This document shows positions 1-7,185 of a stretch of DNA of 14,293 nucleotides, one piece after another; positions within the stretch are counted from its first letter, which is position 1; the number at the start of each line of letters is the position of its first letter. Made by a program: the position numbers and the translations under genes. The notes under the pieces were generated by a model that was given only the letters and a program-made list of their open reading frames with translations, was not told where the DNA came from and searched no databases. The DNA lies in contig JAHFFL010000009.1 of the NCBI GenBank assembly GCA_023247955.1, positions 1 through 14,293 on the forward strand, read 5' to 3'. This DNA is from Candidatus Omnitrophota bacterium (GTDB lineage: Bacteria > Omnitrophota > Gorgyraeia > 2-02-FULL-51-18).

Positions 1-154
1 CGACGACGCGATACGCTCGATCAAACTTTTGACGGGCATTGTGGTCGACAGCGTCGTGGAAGGTTTGCAGAAAGTAAACCGCAGCGGCGCCAAGGCCGCC
101 GGTGAAGAGTCTATTCAGGAAGTCGCGGCCGCCGAAGCAAAGAAGGAAGACTAG
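1..154 (+). CDS. rpsB: 30S ribosomal protein S2, C-terminal end (partial)
   Basis: Only the last 50 codons are present; the 5' part lies outside the window. The frame starting at base 2 reads DDAIRSIKLLTGIVVDSVVEG, the usual C-terminal helix of ribosomal protein S2 of the small subunit, followed by an Ala/Glu/Lys-rich tail ending EAKKED and a TAG stop at 152-154. The acidic, low-complexity tail is common in this family and varies between species. Placement directly before tsf is the classic rpsB-tsf order, which supports the call. The next start codon is 12 bases past the stop, so the two are probably co-transcribed. Confidence 0.93.
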   Translation, partial: DDAIRSIKLLTGIVVDSVVEGLQKVNRSGAKAAGEESIQEVAAAEAKKED

Positions 155-166
155 GGACGAAGCGTG

Positions 167-1725
<1,559 letters not shown>

Positions 1726-1726
1726 A

Positions 1727-2287
1727 ATGAGTTCCCAGATAGTCCTCAAAGAAACCGAAGACAAGATGAAGAAGATGCTCGAGGCGATCAATCATCAGCT
1801 GTCGTCCGTGCGCACCGGCCGCGCCAACGCGGGCATGGTCGAGAACATTCGCGTGGACTATTACGGCGCGTCTACGCCGCTCAGACAGCTGGCGAACATC
1901 ACGATTCCTGAGCCGCGGCTTATCGTGATCGGCCCCTGGGACGCGTCGGCGCTGAAGGCCGTCGAAAAGGCCATCGGCGAATCGGATCTGGGGATAGCGC
2001 CGGTGATTGACGGTAAGCAGGTCAAGCTCGCCGTGCCGCCGCTGACCCGCGAGCGGCGGGAAGAGTTGGTGAAGATCGTCCACAAAGTCGCCGAGGAAGG
2101 CCGCGTGTCCGCGCGCTCGATCCGCCGAGATGCCAACGACCGCGCCAAACAGCTGGAAAAAGACAAGGCCATCACCGAGGATGACAGGACCACGACCATG
2201 GACGGGATTCAAAAGCTTACCGACAAGTACATCCAGATGATTGACCAAGTGCAGTCCTCGAAGGAAAAAGATCTGACCCAAGGTTAA
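1727..2287 (+). CDS. frr: Ribosome recycling factor
   Basis: RRF splits post-termination ribosomes together with EF-G. The product has 186 residues, the standard size. It shows the typical RRF features: SVRTGRANAGMVENIRVDYYG (about 27-47), TPLRQLANITIPEPR, and the C-terminal three-helix part with RREELVKIVHKVAEEGRVSARSIRRDANDRAKQLEKD. The start ATG lies one base after the pyrH stop and has no clear Shine-Dalgarno; reinitiation by ribosomes finishing pyrH is likely. The next feature downstream is a tRNA-Lys gene 19 bases away, not uppS or dxr as in many other bacteria, so this may be the last protein gene of the operon. Confidence 0.96.
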   Translation: MSSQIVLKETEDKMKKMLEAINHQLSSVRTGRANAGMVENIRVDYYGASTPLRQLANITIPEPRLIVIGPWDASALKAVEKAIGESDLGIAPVIDGKQVKLAVPPLTRERREELVKIVHKVAEEGRVSARSIRRDANDRAKQLEKDKAITEDDRTTTMDGIQKLTDKYIQMIDQVQSSKEKDLTQG

Positions 2288-2306
2288 AGAAAATTCTAAA
2301 AGATTT

Positions 2307-2379
2307 GAGCCGGTAGCTCAGTTGGTAGAGCACTGCCCTTTTAAGGCAGGTGTCGAGAGTTCGAGACTCTCCCGGCTCA
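2307..2379 (+). tRNA. tRNA-Lys (anticodon UUU)
   Basis: A full cloverleaf can be drawn: acceptor GAGCCGG/CCGGCTC, D-arm GCTC/GAGC, anticodon stem CTGCC/GGCAG with loop CTTTTAA (anticodon TTT at 2340-2342), T-arm GAGAG-TTCGAGA-CTCTC, and discriminator A at 2379. It has 73 nt. No CCA is encoded after the discriminator (TGT follows), although a second copy of the tRNA 3' end 298 bp downstream is followed by CCA. It lies 19 bases after frr and is probably processed from the same transcript. Confidence 0.96.
2362..2379 (+). repeat. 18-bp direct repeat, copy 1 (3' end of tRNA-Lys)
   Basis: Bases 2362-2379 (CGAGACTCTCCCGGCTCA) recur exactly at 2660-2677. The repeat begins at tRNA position C56 in the T-loop and ends at the discriminator base. 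Such a duplication of a tRNA 3' end resembles the attL/attR footprint of an element inserted into a tRNA gene. Confidence 0.9.
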
Positions 2380-2503
2380 TGTTTTTCGTCGGAGGGGCTC
2401 ATCTACGGCGTTGCTCAGTCACTCGTTTGTGCGGCGTACTTTCCAGTACGCCTCCGCACTCGTTTTTTCGCGCCTTGTAGCTAAGCCCCTCCGACAGAAA
2501 ACA
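2380..2503. repeat. 124-nt imperfect palindrome (REP/MITE-like)
   Basis: The outer arms are 2380-2399 and 2484-2503; the core arm is GTCGGAGGGGCT at 2388-2399 region paired with AGCCCCTCCGAC at 2484-2495. Further in, CTACGGCG (2403-2410) faces CGCCTTGTAG (2471-2480), and the centre is a strong hairpin, GGCGTACT (2433-2440), loop TTCC, AGTACGCC (2445-2452). There is no U-tract after the right arm, so it is not a normal terminator. Its form is that of an intergenic palindromic repeat family, but only one copy is in this window. Confidence 0.75.
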
Positions 2504-2514
2504 TACTCTGTCTA

Positions 2515-2669
2515 GAGAGTCTCGAAGAGAGCGCCACGGCCCGCAGTTATAAGCGACGACACACCAGAGTGTCGTCGCAATTCATTCCGTGGCGCGAATG
2601 GCCGACCCGGAGCGAGCACAGCCGATGCCGGAGGCATTGGACTGCGCAGCGCAGGGCGCCGAGACTCTC
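2515..2669 (+). other. Three-way-junction fold behind tRNA-Lys
   Basis: Predicted by eye. P1: GAGAGTCTC (2515-2523) with GAGACTCTC (2661-2669), the latter being the duplicated tRNA T-arm strand. P2: GCGCCACGG (2531-2539) with CCGTGGCGC (2587-2595), topped by a perfect 10-bp hairpin 2553-2562/2569-2578. P3: GGC (2600-2602) with GCC (2658-2660) and CCC (2606-2608) with GGG (2654-2656), topped by 2623-2629/2633-2639. The junction strands are GAAGAGA (2524-2530) and GAAT (2596-2599). The copy at 10832-10942 has the same layout and nearly the same junction bases but different stem sequences. It could act as RNA or as folded single-stranded DNA. Confidence 0.7.
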
Positions 2670-2677
2670 CCGGCTCA
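2660..2677 (+). repeat. 18-bp direct repeat, copy 2 (displaced tRNA-Lys 3' end)
   Basis: Exact second copy of the 3' end of tRNA-Lys. It is followed at once by CCA (2678-2680), which the intact tRNA gene upstream lacks. This fits copy 2 being the original 3' end, pushed away by the insertion. Confidence 0.9.
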
Positions 2678-2694
2678 CCAATTTTCCTCATTCG

Positions 2695-2723
2695 TTGCGG
2701 CTCTCGGGCTTTTAAGCTATAAT
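2695..2723 (+). promoter_or_regulatory. Sigma-70-like promoter for serS
   Basis: A perfect -10 box TATAAT lies at 2718-2723, with TTGCGG at 2695-2700 as a partial -35 and a 17-bp spacer. Transcription should start about base 2729-2731, at or within two bases of the serS ATG. The region between shows no Shine-Dalgarno, so the mRNA is predicted to be leaderless or nearly so. Confidence 0.7.
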
Positions 2724-2730
2724 TCTCGCC

Positions 2731-4005
2731 ATGCTGGACCTCTCATTCATTCGGGAAAATAAGGAAAAAATTGCCGAAGCGCTAAAAATCCGGGCCCCCA
2801 AGCTCGATTTCGGCGCTATTTTGAAGCTTGACGCCGAGCGTCGGGCCGCGCTCCAGGAGGTCGAGGCGCTTCGCTCGGAGCGCAACAAGGCCAACGACAG
2901 GATTTCGCTCCTTTTGAAAGAAAAAAAGGACGCCAAGCCCGAAATCGAGTCCATGAAGTTTGTCTCCCAGAAGATCAAGGACCTTGAGCTCAAAGGGGAA
3001 AAACTGGATCTCGAGGTTCGGGAGACGCTGCTGGTGATCCCGAATCTGCCGCATGCGTCGGTGAAACCGGGCGCGGACGGCAGCCAGAATACCGAAGTCT
3101 CAAGCTGGGGCAAGCCGAAGAAATTTGATTTCAAGCCGAAAGAACACACCGAGATTGGCCAGGCGCTGGGCCTTTTGGATTTTGCGAGGGCCGCGAAGAT
3201 TTCGGGGAGCGGTTTTGCGCTGTTTCGCGGGGCGGGGGCAGGGCTCGTGCGCGCGTTGGTCCAGTGGATGCTCGATGTGCACACGCGGGAACACGGTTAC
3301 ACGGAGTTTTGGACGCCGTCGCTGGTCAATCGCCAGACCATGACCGGGACAGGCCAACTGCCCAAGTTTGAGGAAGACATGTACCGGCTGAAGGACGACG
3401 ATCTTTTTTTGATTCCGACAGCCGAAGTGCCTCTGACCAATCTTCACCGCGATGAGGTGCTCGCGGAAGAGGACTTGCCGCTCAAGTACACCGCGTACAC
3501 GCCTTGTTTCCGAAGGGAGGCGGGCTCGTACGGGAAGGACACGAAGGGTCTGGTGCGCGTCCACCAGTTCGACAAAGTCGAGCTTGTGAAATTCACAAGG
3601 CCCGAAGACTCCTACAAAGAACACGAGACGCTCCTGAAAGACGCCGAGAAAATACTCGAGTGTCTGGACCTGCCGTACCGCGTGATGCAGCTTTGCAGCG
3701 GCGACCTGGGCTTTGCCGCGGCCAAATGCTACGATATCGAGGTCTCGGCGCCGGGACTGGGGCGCTGGCTGGAGGTCTCCTCGGTCAGCAACTTTGAGGA
3801 TTTTCAGGCGCGCCGCGCCAATATCCGCTTCAAGCGCAAGGGATCGGCGAAATCCGAATTTGTCCACACGCTAAACGGCTCGGGTCTCGCATTCCCGAGA
3901 CTCCTCGTGGCCATTTTTGAAAATTACCAAAACGCGGACGGCTCGGTGCGGGTGCCTGAGCCGCTGCGGTCTTATCTGGGTGGGCTGACGGTGATTAAGA
4001 AATAA
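2731..4005 (+). CDS. serS: Serine--tRNA ligase
   Basis: Class II aminoacyl-tRNA synthetase that charges tRNA-Ser with serine. The 424-residue protein begins MLDLSFIREN, the standard start, followed by a long antiparallel coiled-coil arm (about 35-100) that grips the long variable arm of tRNA-Ser. The catalytic domain has T-A-E (230-232) for serine recognition, motif 2 with FRREAGSYG (260-268), and motif 3 GSGLAFPRLL (383-392). Length is typical and no key residue is missing. A consensus -10 box sits 7 bases before the ATG and there is no Shine-Dalgarno, which suggests leaderless translation. The TAA stop is directly followed, with no gap, by tRNA-Ser(UGA), so enzyme and substrate tRNA are probably on one transcript. 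Confidence 0.97.
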   Translation: MLDLSFIRENKEKIAEALKIRAPKLDFGAILKLDAERRAALQEVEALRSERNKANDRISLLLKEKKDAKPEIESMKFVSQKIKDLELKGEKLDLEVRETLLVIPNLPHASVKPGADGSQNTEVSSWGKPKKFDFKPKEHTEIGQALGLLDFARAAKISGSGFALFRGAGAGLVRALVQWMLDVHTREHGYTEFWTPSLVNRQTMTGTGQLPKFEEDMYRLKDDDLFLIPTAEVPLTNLHRDEVLAEEDLPLKYTAYTPCFRREAGSYGKDTKGLVRVHQFDKVELVKFTRPEDSYKEHETLLKDAEKILECLDLPYRVMQLCSGDLGFAAAKCYDIEVSAPGLGRWLEVSSVSNFEDFQARRANIRFKRKGSAKSEFVHTLNGSGLAFPRLLVAIFENYQNADGSVRVPEPLRSYLGGLTVIKK

Positions 4006-4090
4006 GGAAGGGTGGCAGAGTGGTCTAATGCGGCGGTCTTGAAAACCGTTATGCCGAAAGGCATCGTGGGTTCGAATCCTACCCCTTCCG
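4006..4090 (+). tRNA. tRNA-Ser (anticodon UGA)
   Basis: Class II tRNA of 85 nt. Acceptor GGAAGGG/CCCTTCC, anticodon stem GCGGT/ACCGT with loop CTTGAAA (anticodon TGA at 4040-4042), long variable arm with GCC-GAAA-GGC, T-arm GTGGG-TTCGAAT-CCTAC, discriminator G at 4090, as expected for serine. CCA is not encoded. The first base follows the serS stop codon immediately. Unlike tRNA-Lys and tRNA-Ser(CGA), no duplicated 3' end is seen downstream. Confidence 0.96.
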
Positions 4091-4120
4091 AGAATTTGCG
4101 TTTGAACGATAGGAAAAGTC

Positions 4121-4585
4121 ATGACAAAAATAAAATTTTTTATTCGAGTTCTTTTGCCGGGAATATTTTTGTCTTTCACATGGTCCGTCGCTTTTGCGGA
4201 GCTTTCGTTGACTGAAAAGCAGAAAGAGCTGATTCGACCGGAGCCGGCGACGGAGAAGACGATCAACGAGAGCGAGTCGACGAAGGTGGTCGCTACTCCT
4301 GAGAATCATATCTTTAAAGTCGCGAAGGACAGGCCGATCGAGAAAATAGGGCACGCGGAAGGGCCGATCGAGATGGACTCTTATATTTACTTAAAATTTG
4401 AGAAACTCGAAAAACACCTCCAGAAGGCACTCGACAGAATAGAAGCGCGCCTCGAGCGCTTGGAGGAGACGGTCAAGCTTGATCCCGCGGTGAGACGCGC
4501 GATTACAGCGGAGGAAAAAAAGAAACAAAAGGAGACCGAGGCCGAAAAACAGGCGGAGCGACCGCAGGTTTTGAGAGCCGGCTGA
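4121..4585 (+). CDS. Small exported coiled-coil protein, function unknown
   Basis: I do not recognise the family. The 154-residue product starts with a clear Sec signal peptide (basic TKIKFFIR, hydrophobic LLPGIFLSFTW, cleavage after AFA near residue 26). The mature part is highly charged: a middle segment rich in Lys/Glu, a probable coiled coil at about 90-120 (KFEKLEKHLQKALDRIEARLERLEE), and a Lys/Glu/Gln-rich tail. It is therefore likely a periplasmic or envelope protein with no enzyme motif. An AGGA lies at 4111-4114, 6 bases before the ATG. It sits between two tRNA-Ser genes and is probably read through from the upstream serS transcript. The reading frame and signal peptide make it a convincing gene; the role is open. 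Confidence 0.8.
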   Translation: MTKIKFFIRVLLPGIFLSFTWSVAFAELSLTEKQKELIRPEPATEKTINESESTKVVATPENHIFKVAKDRPIEKIGHAEGPIEMDSYIYLKFEKLEKHLQKALDRIEARLERLEETVKLDPAVRRAITAEEKKKQKETEAEKQAERPQVLRAG

Positions 4586-4594
4586 CAGATTTTT

Positions 4595-4683
4595 GGAGAG
4601 ATGGCAGAGAGGCCGAATGCAACCGCCTGCTAAGTGGTTGACCTGGTAAAACGGGTCCCTGGGTTCGAATCCCAGTCTCTCCG
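4595..4683 (+). tRNA. tRNA-Ser (anticodon GCU)
   Basis: Class II tRNA of 89 nt. Acceptor GGAGAGA/TCTCTCC, anticodon stem ACCGC/GTGGT with loop CTGCTAA (anticodon GCT at 4629-4631), long variable arm GACC...GGGTC, T-arm CTGGG-TTCGAAT-CCCAG, discriminator G at 4683, no encoded CCA. It reads AGC/AGU codons. It starts 9 bases after the stop of the preceding small gene. Confidence 0.96.
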
Positions 4684-4696
4684 AATTATTGCTTTT

Positions 4697-4702
4697 TATA
4701 AT
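4697..4702 (+). promoter_or_regulatory. Possible -10 box before the PA2779-like gene
   Basis: TATAAT at 4697-4702 is a perfect -10 hexamer, 14 bases after the tRNA end. The -35 position would fall inside the tRNA 3' part (about 4674-4679) and has no good match. This could start transcription of the 4741-8973 gene run, but the evidence is one hexamer. Confidence 0.35.
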
Positions 4703-4740
4703 CGAAAGTGGGAGAATGAAAACACAACGGAGGAGGGAGA

Positions 4741-5145
4741 ATGAGAGACTTCTTGCTGAACCGTAAATTCGTTTTTTTGCTCGCGTGTTGGGCTACTTTC
4801 ATCAGTGTGCCGCCTTCCCAGGCGCTGGCGATGCCCAGCGATTCTGTTTCTGTTTTTAGCGGCGCCGCCGTCCGCGATGCCCAGATTCATAAAATCATGG
4901 GGGTGCTCTCGCGGCCTGAGGCCAGGGCGCATCTGGTCATGATGGGGATCGATCAAAAAGAGCTCAAGTCCGGGCTTTCAAAGCTGGACGACCGGCAGCT
5001 GGGTCTTGTGGCCGATAAGGCCGACCAAGTCAAAGCGGCCGGAGACGGGCTTGCCGTCGTCATCGCGCTTCTTGTGATCACGCTCCTAGTGATCGTGATA
5101 CTCAAGCTTTCGAATAAAACCATTGAGATAAAAGATACGAAGTAA
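4741..5145 (+). CDS. PA2779-like membrane-anchored protein
   Basis: The 134-residue product resembles the uncharacterised PA2779 family, named after a Pseudomonas protein. Seen: a signal peptide (basic start, hydrophobic VFLLACWATFISV, cleavage near ALA at about 30), a middle helical part with the family-like stretch RPEARAHLVMMGID and later LDDRQLGLVADKADQVKAAGDG, then one C-terminal membrane segment (about 104-121, VVIALLVITLLVIVILKL) ending in a short charged tail. It is thus held in the inner membrane with its body in the periplasm. A strong Shine-Dalgarno (GGAGGAGGGA, 4729-4738) precedes the ATG. The next gene is a PA2778-like peptidase, the usual partner of this family, so they probably act together. 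No function is established. Confidence 0.75.
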   Translation: MRDFLLNRKFVFLLACWATFISVPPSQALAMPSDSVSVFSGAAVRDAQIHKIMGVLSRPEARAHLVMMGIDQKELKSGLSKLDDRQLGLVADKADQVKAAGDGLAVVIALLVITLLVIVILKLSNKTIEIKDTK

Positions 5146-5164
5146 AATAAAATTGAGCGGGACG

Positions 5165-6202
5165 ATGAGGGTAGCCTTGTTGTCCTGCGCGATTTTTTTG
5201 CCCGGCTGCGCCACCTTCCATACCGTTTCTGTCCTGCCGCCTTCCGGCCCTTTCGGCGATAAGGTTTTCTACATAAACGACGCGCTTCCCGTGGCGCAGA
5301 GTGCTTATCAGTGCGGGCCGGCGTCGCTGGCGTCCGTAATGAACTATTGGAGGCGGGACGTCTCGGCCGATGAAATTACCCGAGCCCTTTATAAACCCGG
5401 TATGCGCGGGATTCTCAACTTCATGTTGGCCCAGTATGCGGGCGAGCATGGTTTCTGGACGGAAATCCGGGAGTCCGACGAAGAAGAACTCAAGACGTGG
5501 ATACGAAAAAAAATTCCTCCAATTATCATGCTTTATACGGGCGTTTGGTGGTTTGAGAGGTATCACTTCGTCGTGCTTAAGGGTTTTAACGATAAAGGCG
5601 GGATTTTTTATGCGAATACCGGAGAAGCGGACACACACGCGATCGCTTATGAAGAGTTCCGGAAAAGATCAAAACCTGCAGGGCGCTGGTGTCTCCTGGT
5701 TTGTCCCGCCGAGCGCGTCGACTGGACACTCGGGGCTGACGAGGCGGCGCGTCTGGCGTTCTTCTTTGAGAAAAACGGACAGCTGGATCTGGCGGAAGAC
5801 CGTTACCGGCAGGCGCTGGAAGACGGCGGCCCGAACGATGTGGTCCGGTTCAATCTCGCGAATATTTATATGAAAAAAAGGCGTTTTGAGGAAGCCAAGA
5901 CGATTTACTCGGAGCTTTTGCAAAAGAAGGCGAGCTGGGGCGAGGTGAGCAACAACCTGGCGTGGATTTATCTGGAGCAGGGAAATCCCTCCGAGGCGGC
6001 CAAGGTGGTGGAACGTGCTTTCCAAAAAGGCGCGCTGAGAAACTTCGATATTCTCGATACGGCGGGGTTGGCCTATTGCCGGCTGAAGGAGCGCAGCCGA
6101 GCGGAAGAATTTTTCAGAGAAGCGTCCGCTAAGGTCCCGCCGGAAAATCCCCAGATGCTGGAGACCATCCGGGCTCACTCGAAGGATTGCGGGGCTTTTT
6201 AA
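5165..6202 (+). CDS. PA2778-like C39-type cysteine peptidase lipoprotein with TPR repeats
   Basis: The 345-residue product starts with a short lipoprotein signal, SCAIFLPGC, with the lipidated Cys at residue 15 (Pro at -2 is unusual but tolerated). A papain-fold domain of peptidase C39 type follows: Q45/Q49 with YQCGPASL (catalytic C50), then YHFVVLKG (H134) and YANTG, where the usual Asp position seems to be N151. From about residue 185 to the end are tetratricopeptide-type helices (RLAFFFEKNGQLDLAEDRYRQAL and two or three more units), likely for protein binding. I prefer ATG 5165 to the TTG at 5153, as it gives a compact signal peptide. It lies 19 bases after the PA2779-like gene. C39 domains often cut after Gly-Gly leaders, but the substrate here is unknown. 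Confidence 0.78.
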   Translation: MRVALLSCAIFLPGCATFHTVSVLPPSGPFGDKVFYINDALPVAQSAYQCGPASLASVMNYWRRDVSADEITRALYKPGMRGILNFMLAQYAGEHGFWTEIRESDEEELKTWIRKKIPPIIMLYTGVWWFERYHFVVLKGFNDKGGIFYANTGEADTHAIAYEEFRKRSKPAGRWCLLVCPAERVDWTLGADEAARLAFFFEKNGQLDLAEDRYRQALEDGGPNDVVRFNLANIYMKKRRFEEAKTIYSELLQKKASWGEVSNNLAWIYLEQGNPSEAAKVVERAFQKGALRNFDILDTAGLAYCRLKERSRAEEFFREASAKVPPENPQMLETIRAHSKDCGAF

Positions 6203-6281
6203 TTGATTTTCTAGGGTAAAAAACGTAACCTAAGATTTGATTTACCCGAGGCAGCACAAGTCTTACCCACACAGAGGACCG

Positions 6282-7181
6282 ATGAACCGTCTGGATCACG
6301 CAAAAAAAGACTACCTCACCAGCTGCTATGGCCGTGAGGACATGAGTGATATCTTAAGAGAGCTCGAGGAGGACTGCAAGGCCGGCCAAAAAAAGTTTTC
6401 TTTGTTGGTGGCGGATATCGACCATTTCAAATCTTTCAATGATAAATACGGCCATTTTTTTGGGGACGATGTCCTGAAATACTTCGGGGAAGCCCTCCGT
6501 ATCCATCTGGACGACTTTCAAAATATCCCCATCCGTTTCGGCGGAGACGAGTTTATCATGGCGTTTCCGGGGAAGAGCGCCGATGAAGTCTATCCTTTGG
6601 CGTTGGGCCTCAAGGAAAGCTTGAAGGTCAAGCCGTTCGACTATAAGGGATGCCCGATCAAGGTGAGCTTCAGCGCGGGAATCGCCTGTTATCCGGATGA
6701 CGGCCAGACCTGGGAAGACGTCTTTGAAAAAGCGGACCGCGCGATGTATTTTGCCAAACGCAGCGGCCGCAGCAGGATCACCCGATACAGAAATATCACG
6801 GGCGAAAGAGTCGCTTGGGTCGCCGCAAGCGGCGCGATCGCTTTTTTCACATTGGTGATTGTCTTTCTTAACTTCGGGCATCTTTTTGAAGGCGCGTTTG
6901 CGAGGGCCATCGGTGAATTAAAAAAAAGTGAGTTGGCGGCTCCACAGGTTTCTGAGCCGCCCGCCATGAATCCAACACCTACTTTTGAAACGCAGGCGGT
7001 GACCCCGGTTCCCGAGAAGGTCCCGCCTTTGCAAGAGTTTTATCTCAAGTCCGGAGGTGTGATCCAGGGCGTCGTCGAGGAAGAGACCGGCGATGCGCTT
7101 ATCGTACGGCTCAAGCTCAGCAACGGCCAAGGCCAGATTAAAATTTCCAAGGATAATCTCCTGAAAATCGAAGAAATATGA
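6282..7181 (+). CDS. GGDEF-domain protein with C-terminal membrane anchor and periplasmic tail
   Basis: Probable diguanylate cyclase making c-di-GMP from GTP. From ATG 6282 (AGAGGA 3 bases upstream) the product is 299 residues. The GGDEF domain covers about 8-170, with D45 in VADIDHFKSFND for metal, an intact RFGGDEF (85-91), and SAGIACYPDDG plus ADRAMYFAKRSGR near its end. The inhibitory I-site RxxD is absent; the matching place reads DFQN (78-81). Next is one membrane helix (about 177-199), a Pro-rich linker, and a small beta-rich tail (253-299, YLKSGGVIQGVVEEETG..., KISKDNLLKIEE). The order is inverted relative to most sensors: the catalytic part is N-terminal and cytoplasmic and the tail is periplasmic. 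An upstream TTG at 6237 is in frame but poorer. The next gene begins 4 bases after the stop. Confidence 0.85.
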   Translation: MNRLDHAKKDYLTSCYGREDMSDILRELEEDCKAGQKKFSLLVADIDHFKSFNDKYGHFFGDDVLKYFGEALRIHLDDFQNIPIRFGGDEFIMAFPGKSADEVYPLALGLKESLKVKPFDYKGCPIKVSFSAGIACYPDDGQTWEDVFEKADRAMYFAKRSGRSRITRYRNITGERVAWVAASGAIAFFTLVIVFLNFGHLFEGAFARAIGELKKSELAAPQVSEPPAMNPTPTFETQAVTPVPEKVPPLQEFYLKSGGVIQGVVEEETGDALIVRLKLSNGQGQIKISKDNLLKIEEI

Positions 7182-7185
7182 AGCA

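Larger units (their letters stand above)
2380..2677 (+). mobile_element. Insertion behind tRNA-Lys, flanked by duplicated tRNA 3' end
   Basis: About 300 bp separate the two copies of the tRNA-Lys 3' end. The stretch has no convincing ORF and is filled by two structured parts: a 124-nt imperfect palindrome (2380-2503) and a three-way-junction fold (2515-2669) whose closing stem uses the second tRNA-end copy. A closely similar fold lies behind tRNA-Ser(CGA) at 10832-10942. I infer a small non-coding element that targets tRNA genes; no integrase or transposase is visible, so movement would need an enzyme encoded elsewhere. Other possibilities are an old tandem duplication or a cis-acting RNA. 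Confidence 0.6.

Noticed and set aside
2380..2503. Palindrome as a terminator of the rpsB-frr operon
   Set aside because: The right arm is followed by TACTCTG without a U-tract. A role in 3' end protection is possible but cannot be shown.
2362..2677. att sites of a large genomic island or prophage
   Set aside because: The distance between repeats is only 298 bp and holds no integrase or phage gene, so the duplication belongs to the small element itself.
3100..3867. Long minus-strand ORF opposite serS
   Set aside because: Shadow of a complete, motif-verified serS; its product is rich in His/Arg/Gln as expected from antisense reading.
4012..4215. Plus-strand ORF of 67 codons overlapping tRNA-Ser(UGA)
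   Set aside because: Its start is inside the tRNA gene and it overlaps the better supported exported-protein gene at 4121 in another frame.
6203..6231. Possible promoter TTGATT-17-TAACCT before the GGDEF gene
   Set aside because: The -10 box matches only three of six bases, and similar matches arise by chance in AT-rich spacers.
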